64,000 nt of DNA from Dugong dugon. Taxonomy: Eukaryota > Chordata > Mammalia > Sirenia > Dugongidae. Location: positions 136,240,734-136,304,733 of the forward strand of contig CM057462.1 of NCBI GenBank assembly GCA_030035585.1, written 5' to 3'. The position numbers and the translations under genes are program-made. A model generated the notes under the pieces. That model saw only the letters and a list, made by a program, of their open reading frames with translations, did not search any database and had not been told where the DNA came from. Of the stretch, positions 1-9,659 are shown one piece after another; the stretch's first letter is position 1, and the number at the start of each line of letters is the position of its first letter.

Positions 1-644
1 AGACCAGACTTACCAGCCTGACAGAGACTGGAAAAACCCCAAGAGTACAGCCCCCGGGCATCATTTTAGCTCAGTAATGAAGTCACTCCTGAGATTCACC
101 CTTCAGCCGAAGATTAGACAACCCCATAACACAAATGAGACTAATGGGGCACAACAATCCAGGGACAAGAACTAAAAGACAGGAGGGGACAGGAAAGATG
201 GTAATAGGGAACCCAAGGTTGAGAAGGGACAGTGTTGACATGTTGTGGGGTTGTTAACCATTGTCATAAAACAATATGTGTAATAACTGTTTAATGAGAA
301 ACTATTTGTGCTGTAAACCTTCATCTAAAGTACAGTAAAAATATTTTTAAAAAATTCTCTGAATGCTTCATAAAACTAAACAATAATTTAGGTTAACTAG
401 TAAAAAATGTCTGCTTTGAGCATTATGCTCTTTTAAAAACCTGTTTATATGTGATCAAAGTGACAACAGCAACTTGAAAGATTAGATAGGAACCTTAGGG
501 AACAATGAGTTTATGTTAATGGGAGAGGAACCACTCAGAAAAGGAGGGTGAGAATAGCTGCACAATTCGAAGAATGTTATCAAAGACACTGAAATGTACG
601 GTAGAAAAGATCAAATTGATGTATGTTTTGCTGTGTATATTCTC
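1..644 (+). mobile_element. L1 LINE 3' end (young subfamily), cut by window edge
   Basis: This is the 3' untranslated region of an L1 in sense orientation; its body lies left of the window. It has two blocks: bases 1-348, the usual 3' UTR of these L1s, and 349-644, an extra block ending in 'gctgtgtatattctc'. The same two blocks occur without gaps, reverse-complemented, at 56337-56980, where they are the 3' end of a long L1. By hand I count about ten mismatches over 644 bases. No poly(A) tract follows block two; a second 3' UTR copy starts directly after it. Assignment to L1 rests on linkage to L1 ORF2 in the right-hand copy. Confidence 0.8.
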
Positions 645-930
645 TAAGTCAGTCCTGAGATTCACCCTTCAGCCAAAGATTAGACAGCCCCATAAAACAA
701 ATGAGACTAATGGGGCACAACAACTCAGGGACAAGGACTAGAAGGCAGGAGGGGACAGGAAAGCTGGTAATAGGGAATCCAAGGTCAGGAAGGGAGAGTG
801 TTGACATGTTGTGGGGTTGTTAACCAATGTCATAAAACAATATGTGTACTAATTGTTTAATGAGAAACTATTTGTTCTGTAAACCTTCATCTAAAATACA
901 ATAAAAATTTAAATAAATAAATATCCCTAC
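645..930 (+). mobile_element. Second L1 3' UTR copy, 5'-truncated
   Basis: This stretch repeats the sequence of bases 80-345 at roughly 92% identity by eye, from 'tcctgagattcacccttcag' to the A-rich end 'aaataaataaat'. It is therefore an older or different copy of the same 3' UTR, fused directly to the end of the younger copy. It ends in an A-rich tail, as expected for LINE retrotransposition. Confidence 0.75.
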
Positions 931-943
931 AGTAAAAATAAAG

Positions 944-1122
944 AGGCTTGGTGACCCAGTGGTTAAAGCACTCGGCTGCTGGTGTTTCGAACCCGCCAGC
1001 TGTTCTGTGGGAGAAAGATGTGACAGTCTGTTTCCATAAAGATTTACAGCCTTGGAAACCCTATGGGGCAGTTGTACTCTGTCCTATAGGGTCATATGTG
1101 TAAGCATCAACTCACAGGTAAT
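944..1122 (+). mobile_element. AfroSINE, long type
   Basis: This is a tRNA-derived SINE. The head has 'cagtggttaaagcactcggc' and a B-box-like 'gtttcgaaccc'. The long-type middle 'gagaaagatgtgacagtctg' follows, then 'accctatggggcagttgtac'. The tail is worn and ends in 'catcaactcacag'. Confidence 0.85.
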
Positions 1123-1129
1123 AGGTATG

Positions 1130-2339
1130 GGTAGAGTAAAAATATCAAGATTTTTTTTTAAGATAAAAGAACATGGCTCAGAAGAAAGTAAATGGCACTT
1201 CTAGGTTTTCATATCAAGTCCTCACTCTTGGATAATTTGAATTCAGAGCTCTTAATGGCTAGTCAAATTCTCACACCTATTAAAAACGTTATATACCTTA
1301 CTTTCATACTTTAACGAACTTTCATTAACATTTGTTGTGTTTTGAAACGATTGTTACATATTTCATATTCTATGAAAAAAATGCTTTATAAGTTTATGGC
1401 ACTAAAACTGTTCTGAGGCTTAGTGATGCATGTTCCTTGCTCTTTAGAAAACACAATATACCCAAATATGATTTTCTCATATAACTAAAGCATTCATTAC
1501 AGACATCCTTTAAATAGCAAGCTCCTGATGAAAGTAAATGCTGACAGTTTATCAACTAATTGACAGATAATCTTGCAGGGCAGAGAAATGGTGAAGGTGT
1601 TATGAAGGACTGCCAACTGAAAATCAATCAGAAATGCAGACAAAATAGCTCTTCTAATGTAAGTCAATGTAATTAGATTTGCCCTTATTTCGTTTGCACA
1701 TAGCTTTTTAGAAATTTATCTAATGAATGAAAACACTTCTGCATAAGATTAACTTCAAAAGCTTAAGGTTTGTATGCTCTGCCTCCAGTTTGTGAATTTC
1801 TCAAATTAGTTTCTCAATTAGCTAAAACATGTTTTTGGCTAAATGGGAGTAACCTTTTTTACACAAAATTAGTTGTAAGAACATGTTAAACCATTTATGC
1901 ATTGCTTGCCTCTGGAAACTCCTCTGCCACATCAACCATCCAGCTTCCATGTTGAAACTTCTCATATTTACCTTTCCTATCTTGATCATTCCCTGCTATT
2001 CATCCTACATTCTAACTCCCAGTCTAACACATCTGCTAATTCTCAAAACCAATATGTCATTTATTCTTTCCAATACTGTTTATGGAACACTAACCTTGTA
2101 CTAGGGACTGTACTCCATGCAAGGTATACAGTGTTAAACAAATAATACCTTCCCTATGTTATTCAGGTTCCAATTTAAAAGTAACTCCAAAATCTCCCCA
2201 TTGGATAAAAAAATATCCAATTGTTCCCATATATTTAAAAAAAAATTTGGCTGAATTACTAGCAATAATTATTTTAGATTTTTCTTTCTCCTCATTCTTT
2301 AATTTAATCCACTACTAAATATTACTTCCTTCAAAAATT
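1130..2339. other. Unique intergenic DNA
   Basis: This AT-rich sequence has no recognisable repeat except a weak L2-like phrase around 2060-2150 ('gtactagggactgtactcc'). Two short open frames at 1883-2145 overlap in different frames and resemble no protein I know. Confidence 0.5.
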
Positions 2340-2580
2340 TTCTAATATTTATTCATTCGTTTATCAAAAAAAAAAATATATATATGTTGAGCATCTATCA
2401 TGTGCCAGGCACTGCTCTAGGCTCTGGAAATACAACAATGAACAGCATAATAAAAACAAACCAGTTTACAATTAGAGGGAAGAGATAGACAATAACTAAA
2501 ATAAAGTGGTAAGGAAAGCTATAAAAAAAGCAATCCATGAAAGGGATTAGAGAGTGTCAGTATGGGGAGGTTAATTTTAG
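2340..2580 (+). mobile_element. L2 LINE 3' fragment
   Basis: The phrase 'catgtgccaggcactgctct' followed by an 'aatacaacaatgaac' type continuation is the common L2 3' sequence in sense orientation. It is old and diverged. Confidence 0.65.
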
Positions 2581-2599
2581 TATCAAAAATATCATCCTT

Positions 2600-3069
2600 T
2601 TCTCTTTATATGACATAGAGTATTCTTGATCTTGATCATCTCATGCTTGAATTGCTGCAATATGTGGTCTCCCTGACTCCACATCTCACCCTCGTAGTCG
2701 TCTTTTTTAATCCTTCCAGACCGCTCTTCAAGAGAGACTAAATTTATCTCATAATACTTTTGTAAAATAACTTCCAATAGATTCTATGCTAACCATATAA
2801 TTCTTTGCATTATCTGCCGCTCTTTAAACGACCTCAAATGACTTCCCACTCCTCCCTGTTGCTAACTCTCAAGATATCAACTAATTGACACTTAGAAGGC
2901 ACTCTTCTTTCCATGTCTTTGCTCATACTGTTTTCCCTGTCTTGGAATTCTCTACCCACTTTTTTCAATTTCCTTTCTTCCCTTCACTTAAGCTTCAACT
3001 CAAGCTGCACTTTCACCTTAGATTTTCTGTCTAACCTAGTATTTGTAAAGAGTCTCCGTCTCTTATAAA
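2600..3069 (-). mobile_element. L2 LINE fragment, antisense
   Basis: 'gtggtctccctgactccaca', 'catgtctttgctcatactgt' and 'tcttggaattctctacccac' are antisense L2 3' phrases in the usual order. The tRNA-Gly-headed SINE follows at its right edge. Confidence 0.55.
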
Positions 3070-3391
3070 GTTGTTGTTAGCTGCCATTGAGTCAGCCCCT
3101 GACTTGTAGCAAGCCCGTGTGCAGTGGAATGAAACGCTGCCTGTTTCTGCACATTCCCGTGATGGATTGCAAACTGCACCACTGTGATCTATAAGGTTTT
3201 GATTGGCTGATTTTCAGAAGTGCAGAGCCAGGACATTTTTCCTACTCTGTTAGTGTGGAAGCTCTGCTGAAACCTGTCCGGCAACACACAAGCCTCCACT
3301 GACAGACAAGTGTGGCTATGCTTGAGGTGCGTTGGCCAGAAACCGAATCCAGCCTTCCACATGGAAGGCTAGAATTCTACCACTGAAATAC
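3070..3391 (-). mobile_element. tRNA-Gly-headed SINE with RTE-type 3' end
   Basis: Read on the - strand, the head resembles tRNA-Gly: 'ttcagtggtagaattctagc', then an anticodon-arm-like 'cttccatgtggaaggct', then a B-box-like 'ggattcggtttctggcca'. A body of about 230 bases follows. The 3' end reads 'gactcaatggcagctaacaa', close to the RTE LINE end at 25835 and 47393. The tRNA match covers nearly the whole gene, but it lacks a clean acceptor stem and has a long fused body, so this is a SINE and not a functional tRNA. A second copy of the body lies at 26588-26950. Confidence 0.75.
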
Positions 3392-3783
3392 TACTGTTCC
3401 TACACTTGTATAATATGAAAACTAAAAACTAATAATTTAGTTCTTGATTCTATCCCAACACATATCACTCTCTTATTACTGTGTCTTAGTCTCCAATCCT
3501 CCTTCAGCTCGCACGTCTCTAACAGCAGTGCTCATCATGTGGTATCTTTGTCTCTGGTCCTTTACCCTGAGAGCTGGCACAAATTTTCTAATGTTACCTT
3601 CAATAACCCATTGTCTGTAGCAAAGGCTCTATAAAAGCAGTCTATTGACTGTGATTTTTTTTTTTAAGACAGAACACCTGCAGACACTTTCTTAGGTTTA
3701 TTGGGTGCTAACCCCTTCTTTCAATTAAATTTAAAGCCCAACTTGAAATATTTAACTTACTGTAGATTCCTTATATGACTATC

Positions 3784-3988
3784 TGTTGTTGTTGTTATGT
3801 GATGTCAAGTTAATTTCAACTCATAATGAGCTATGTGACAGAATAGAACTGCCCCATAGGGTTTTTTAGGCTGGATTCTTTATGGGAGGAGATCGCCAGG
3901 TCTTTCTCAGGCAGAGCTGCTGATGGGTTCAAACCACTAACTTTTAGGTCAGCAGCCAAGTGCTTAATCGTTGTACCACCTACCTCTA
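3784..3988 (-). mobile_element. AfroSINE
   Basis: This is an antisense copy. It opens with (TGT)n, then 'gtcaagttaatttcaactca', 'agaatagaactgccccatag' and the head complement 'ggtcagcagccaagtgctta'. It is diverged and of the long type ('gatcgccaggtctttctca'). Confidence 0.85.
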
Positions 3989-3994
3989 GTAAAT

Positions 3995-6117
3995 AATTTG
4001 GTTTCCCGTCTCACAAGTTTCAAGTAAATAATGAAGTTACCAAAATGTAGCTCCAGAGAATACTTCCATTATTGAGATTATTTGGTTTTGTTCACTGTTG
4101 GAAAATCCTGGAGTGTATTCTAGGGTGTATAATTGGTTTTAAATTATAACAAATACATCAATTATCTTTCTACATCAAAAGGTCTATAATTTAATCCCAA
4201 AATAAATTTGGTCAATATCTGCATATCACCCTTCACTTTATGAGAAAAATGAAGGCAAGCCAATCTTTGGTCCAGCTTTCTATAACCGAGGAGACTAGAG
4301 AATTTAAGCACAAAAGTGCCTACTAACTGGGTACATGTGTCGTGTTTTGTGTAGCTAATTTATCATTGAGTGAATCCTCTCTGCCTAGTCTTCAAGAGGC
4401 ACACAAATGGAAAGCTGGATTGTTTTTATTGTTTTCTGTGCTCTTGTCTTCTTCATCCTGGTAATATCACATATAGTATGTCTCATAGAAATAAACAGGT
4501 TAAATTTTGTTAGGACTTTGACTAGGGAGATTTTGCTAGGTTATTTTCAACTCCACTGACATATCTTCAGAGTCTGCCCTCCATTCAGAATAATATACAC
4601 ACCAAAGAGAGCAAAAGATTTATTTAGGTAAATGCTTCCAGGTATGATTAAGTAAAATTCTGTCATTTTATATGTCAGTATGATGATACCCAGCTTTCTT
4701 TTTTATTGCTGGTTTAGCATTTGAGTTATTTTTGAAAGAGGGAAAAAGTACTCATAAAGTATACCTTTATTACTGCAAACCCCATTCATTCTAATTCTAT
4801 GCTGCATGCATTAGCCTATACTTATAAAAAGAATGAAAGTAACTTGTCTCAATCATTCGAACCTGCATCTAGCACCTTATCTGGAACATAAAAAAAATCT
4901 TTTAAAGATAAATGTCAGATAATTTCAGGATAAATGGAATTAATGCAATTTTTTTCAATTTAATCTTTCTCTATTGAGGGACATTCTGATGATCTTTTCA
5001 AGTATATAGCAATATTTAATCATTAACACCATACTTGAAATGGGGGAATATTTTGAAGTTTTTCAACACTGACCAGTAAAATTTAAAAAGACTAGGTGAG
5101 TTTTCAGATATGATAGGTACATTTTAGAACCCAATGCTATGTCTAGGTTAAAAGAAAAGGATAAAATGTGATCAAACCACTAAATAATAGGTTGTTTTTA
5201 TGTTCACACTGACTTAGTAATTAGATTTTTTAATCATCAAATCAAGTTTTTTTTTTCTTTTTTACTTAGGTAGTATAATCTTATACCTTAAAATAATTAC
5301 CCCCATTATTAATCAGACTGAGCTATTTTCTATTTCCTGTATATACCCTATACTATTTCACTTATGTAGCTTTGCCCAGGATTCCCTTACACCTTCTCTG
5401 TACACAAATCCTATCTATCCTTTAATATCAATGTAAATGTCACCTCTCCATGAAGGTTTTCCATAAACCTCCAATTGAATGTGTCTTCCTCATAAAATGT
5501 GAGCTATTAGTTTGCGGTGTTTGGCCTAATGTCCATGATCTCCAATACAGAAGTCCTGTTTACAGGCCTAGGAGTATGTTTACTAGCTGGTTTAGACCAA
5601 GTCACTTTACCTTTATCTACCTCATTATACTAATCTGACTAACAAGGGTACTGATACTTGCCTTAATGTAGCACAGATAATACTTTCTGTTTATTACACT
5701 ATTATCCTCTCTGGGTCAATAGGAAAGCAATTTTCCCAGCTTCCCATGAATTAGCATTCAGGTTCTACATCTGATCATATGGTCATTAAGATGTAAGCAA
5801 AACCATTTGTGTTGAGATGGGTGTATCATAAGATGCAGGGCCTAAGACTGAAGTTTATGAATGATCCATGGTCAAGGGTGTCTCTGATGCATGTCTGAAG
5901 GGCAGCCTCTGCTAACCCACAAGGTACTTTCCATGAAAGAGAAATAAACTTTTGTTCAAATAAGTCGCTGAAATTTCAGGGTAAATTTACTATCATTAAT
6001 GGCCTATCTTGTCCTAATGTCTATACTCCTTACCTCACTGAGTTGAGGTGAGGATCCAATGAAGAGGATCATCTTTTCAACATATAATATATGCCAAGTA
6101 TTATGTTAAATTATACA

Positions 6118-6118
<1 letters not shown>
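3995..6118. other. Unique intergenic DNA with a weak L2 piece
   Basis: No gene is visible. Around 5380-5470 'gtcacctctccatgaaggtt' resembles antisense L2. The 62-codon open frame at 5450-5638 crosses this and shows no family signature. The rest is AT-rich and looks unique. Confidence 0.5.

Positions 6119-6176
<58 letters not shown>
6119..6176. repeat. (TA)n microsatellite
   Basis: An almost perfect TA dinucleotide run of about 56 bases. It produces the tyrosine/isoleucine stretch in the overlapping open frame, which is therefore not a protein gene. Confidence 0.95.
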
Positions 6177-6178
<2 letters not shown>

Positions 6179-6339
6179 CCTATATAATAATACATTGGAA
6201 GTTTTTTGAGACTATAAGCATTAATTTTATTAAGGGCTTAATACCTTGTTTCTGCAAATGTCTTTTCATGTTACTAAACTGTAGGTTATTTAAAAATGGA
6301 CTGGAATATGATTTACTTATCAAAGATAGTATAGTAAAG

Positions 6340-6540
6340 TATATAAGACTGTGAGCTTTAGATTTGAATCTCACCTCTGCCACTTACTAGCTGCATGACT
6401 GTGTACAAATTACTTAATATATCTGTGCCATGGTTTCTTCATCTGCAAAATAGGGTGAATAATAGAACCTACCTGAGAGAATTTTTGTGGGATTTAAATG
6501 ATTTAATACTCAGAAAAAATATCTGTTATAAACCAAAGGT
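6340..6540 (+). mobile_element. MIR SINE
   Basis: The core phrases 'cacctctgccacttactagc' and 'tcttcatctgcaaaataggg' in this order are typical sense-strand MIR. It is ancient and diverged. Confidence 0.8.
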
Positions 6541-6544
6541 TCAA

Positions 6545-7360
6545 AATATTGTTTAACTCATTATCTTCTGCATATTTCTCACAGAATTAAGTATAATTTT
6601 AGAAGAATGAATGGGGGGTAAGATTGAATGTTTCTTCATCGCTGCTGTAAGTAATTGTGTTAGATTATAACATAATTTTACATACTGTGTCTGTAGGCAA
6701 ACTTTCTATTATTTCTTTTCCACATTTATTTTGTACCCTTTGCTTTTAGCTTAAGTTTTATATGTTAAGATTTTCTCCTTAAAGATAGAAGAGTTTGTGT
6801 GCATGTGCGTGCATATGTGCCAGGTAGATGTATAGATAACTGGGGACCTGGTCACCCTGAACAAAGATACGTAGATATCTGCTGAGTTGTAGAGGGGGTT
6901 TCTCTCAGACGTTTATTTGCATGTGTTGATTTGAATGAGGCAGAGGTTGAAGGCAGTCGAAGTGGGCAGCGTGGTGTCCTTTTTCCGAAGCAGTACTATA
7001 ACATAAATAAATCTTAGCCTTGTGGAGAGAGGGATAATGAGGGCTATTGTGAGAACTAGAAGACCCACAGCGCTAAGGCAACTGTGCCTTCGCTTAGACC
7101 GCAACATTTACGGTCTGCCCAATAATTAACACTTTGTTGATAAAACTGATGTCTCCACAAACACAAATTTACTTATTTAATATTAAAAAATGTAAAACCT
7201 TCTTCTAAAAATAGGGTTAAGCAATTTTTAAAAAATTCCATAATTAAACTTATTTGGCTTAACATCTCGTAAAATAGTCAGAACCTAATAATTCTGAAAA
7301 TTATAGTATTTCAACAAAATAGAATGTTCAAATTTTATCATGCTTATCAAACAAGTCACT
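6545..7360. other. Unique intergenic DNA
   Basis: AT-rich sequence with a short GT-rich patch near 6795. I see no gene or repeat I can name. The 64-codon antisense frame at 6913-7107 has no recognisable motif. Confidence 0.45.
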
Positions 7361-7362
7361 CA

Positions 7363-8345
7363 TTTATTTGTTCATTCATTCATTCACCATGTATTTATTG
7401 AGAAATTATCACATGCCAGCCACTGTACTAGACCCTGGGTATATGCGGGAGAACAACATAGACATTTTCTCCGCACTCATGAAGTTTATTATCTAACAGA
7501 CAATAAACGAGTAAATATGTAATTGTGAATACAAAAAGTACAATGAAGAAAACAAATAGGACCGTATGAGAGAGACTACAACTAGAATAATTACTTTACT
7601 TTGGGTGATTAAGGCGGGCTTCTCTGAGGAGAGAAGTGAGAAGAAACCAGCCCTGCAGGGTATGGGAGAGAACATTTTAGGCAGAGGAAAGACCATCTGC
7701 AAAAGCTCCAGTGAAGTTCCATGCACAGGATGGTAGGCAGTGAGAGAAAGTAAGGCACCAACTAAAAACAAACAAACAAATCTGTCACCATCAAGTCAGT
7801 TCCAACTTAAGGCAACCCCCTGTGTTACAGAATAAAACTCCATAGGGTTATCTTGGCTGTAATCTTTACAGAAGCAGGTTGCCAGGCCTTTCTTTTGTGG
7901 TGCCAAACATTAGGCCTTTCTTCCACAGAGCCACTGGGTGGATTCAAACCTTTAGGTTAGCAGCTGATCACAAATAGCTTGTGCCACCCTGGGACCTCAA
8001 AGAGAGGTACAAGCCAGCCTAAATCATATAGAACCTTGTAGCACATGATAAGGAGTTGAGTTTTTCCCTAAATTCAGTGGGAAGACATGAAAAGTTTTAC
8101 ATACGAAACAGATATAAATTGATTTGGGTTTAAAATAAATCACTTTGGCTGTTTGTATAAAAGGGATTGGAAGCTGGAAGACATGTTTGAAAGCTGTTGC
8201 CATAACGTAGAAGCTTGTACCAGGGTTGTGACAGTAGATAGCGAGAGAAGTTCTTAGATTGGAGAGTTATTTAGAAGGTAGAATCAACAGGATTCAACAA
8301 AATTGGATGTGGGGACAAGAAGAGTGGTGAGGGAAAAGAAATATT
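7363..8345 (+). mobile_element. L2 LINE 3' region, split by an AfroSINE
   Basis: 'atgtatttattgag' and 'cactgtactagaccctgggt' start an L2 3' stretch. It continues with 'gcagaggaaagaccatctgc' before the SINE and resumes with 'tagcacatgataagga' and 'aaataaatcactttggctg' after it. The AfroSINE at 7776-7999 separates the two halves. Confidence 0.6.
7776..7999 (-). mobile_element. AfroSINE inside L2
   Basis: Antisense copy: 'caccatcaagtcagttccaa', 'cagaataaaactccataggg', 'ggttagcagctgatcacaaa'. The 'aggcctttctt' segment occurs twice about 30 bases apart (near 7885 and 7911), a small internal duplication. Confidence 0.8.
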
Positions 8346-8650
8346 CAGGGTGATTTCCAGGCAGAAATAGACATTCTGTCTTTGGGAGGGTTAGTGTCAG
8401 CAGAACAAAGATGAACAAGACAGGAAAAGAACGGCAATGAGAAAAGATTCTCCATAAAGTCTTTCTTTCAAGTCTTCTTCTTTCAAGTCTTCAGTCACTC
8501 ACTCTAACGTTTTAGTAGCCTCACTTCCTGAACTGTGACTAAGTGGGAGTCGGGGAGGCAGGAGCATCTAGAAAATCACATCAAGTGTCTGGTAAGGCAC
8601 ATTTCTACTTTTTTTTATTTCATCAATTTGTTCCAGCCTATATTATATCT
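8346..8650. other. Unique DNA with a small tandem duplication
   Basis: 'tctttcaagtcttc' is repeated in tandem at about 8464-8491. Nothing else is recognisable. Confidence 0.5.
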
Positions 8651-8652
8651 CT

Positions 8653-8715
8653 GAAGCCCTGGTGGTGTAGTGGTTTTCGTTTTATATATATATATGTGTG
8701 TGTATATATATAATT
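8653..8715 (+). mobile_element. AfroSINE head stub plus TA/TG microsatellite
   Basis: 'gccctggtggtgtagtggtt' is the 5' end of an AfroSINE. It stops after about 25 bases and runs into a (TA)n/(TG)n tract. SINE copies normally lose their 5' end, so a head-only remnant implies later loss of the body, perhaps through the microsatellite. Confidence 0.55.
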
Positions 8716-9490
8716 TCTGTAAGAATTCGAAGTAGAAAGCCCTGGTGGAGGAGATGTGGGAGTGTGAGTAGAAAGTAATAGAAAATTAGTGGCACAAAAA
8801 TAATTAAATCTGAAAAAAAAAACTTTAAAGTTTGGGTTATTTTAGAAGTTTAAATTGATGAATAAAATGTTTAAGTTTTCAGATAGCTCATCAAGCCTTA
8901 CATACTCTAAAAATATCTCTAAACATAGGAATTTCAATGTGTCACTGAACTGAAACAGGTGTTTTTCCAGTCTTTCATGCCAGATGGTTTAGGCAACTCC
9001 GTTGTTTCACAGGCCTTAAGTGTGTTTTCATTAATGAACATCAAAGAACACAAAGGCAAATGGGAAAATAGTTCTTGTCAAGTAGTTAATTCAACTGCAA
9101 TTTCTATAGATCCAAGTTTCAGAGGCATGTGTGTGATACTTACACTTAATTAACCTGATACTGAACTTGATTAAATTTCCAACAAACAGCCCAGTTTGGT
9201 CTTGATGTTAGAAAAACACATTCAAATGTAAAGTAATAGAAAAAGGTTTCAGTTTGGGGGCCAGGAATGAGGTTTGTGAATGGTAACCATGGTCAATAAT
9301 TTTAGTCTTTCTAGATTTATCTCTGCAACTATAAAATGGATATAATAGAACACATATTCCAGAGTTATAAGAGCTAAAACAGATAATGTATATACAATGC
9401 AGGTAGAAAGTTAGGTATCATTGATTGCTCTGAAGAAAATATATTATGTATATGAAACAATAGCACACACATATTTTATATACCTAGTGC
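8716..9490. other. Unique intergenic DNA
   Basis: No gene or repeat recognised. 'agccctggtggagga' at about 8738 may be another tiny SINE-head remnant. The open frame at 8959-9153 has no family signature. Confidence 0.45.
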
Positions 9491-9493
9491 AAG

Positions 9494-9644
9494 CAAAAAA
9501 ACCCATTGCTGTCAAGTCATCTGACTCATAGCAACCCTGTAGGACAGAGTAGAACTGCCCTCATAGAGTTTCCAAGGAGTGGCTGGTGGATTTGAATTGC
9601 CAACCTTTTGGTTAGCAGCCAAGTGCTTAACCACTATTCCACAA
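9494..9644 (-). mobile_element. AfroSINE, short type
   Basis: Antisense and nearly complete: 'aacccattgctgtcaagtca', 'acagagtagaactgccct', 'ggttagcagccaagtgctta'. The short body (tail joined through 'agtttccaaggagtggctgg') marks the short subtype. Confidence 0.9.
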
Positions 9645-9659
9645 GTTATAATAAATTAT

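Noticed and set aside
3330-3391. A functional tRNA-Gly gene
   Set aside because: The head resembles tRNA-Gly but is joined to a SINE body, lacks a paired acceptor stem and has a damaged B box.
6119-6176. Structured regulatory or CRISPR-like array
   Set aside because: It is a plain TA dinucleotide repeat; no array with spacers exists anywhere in the window.
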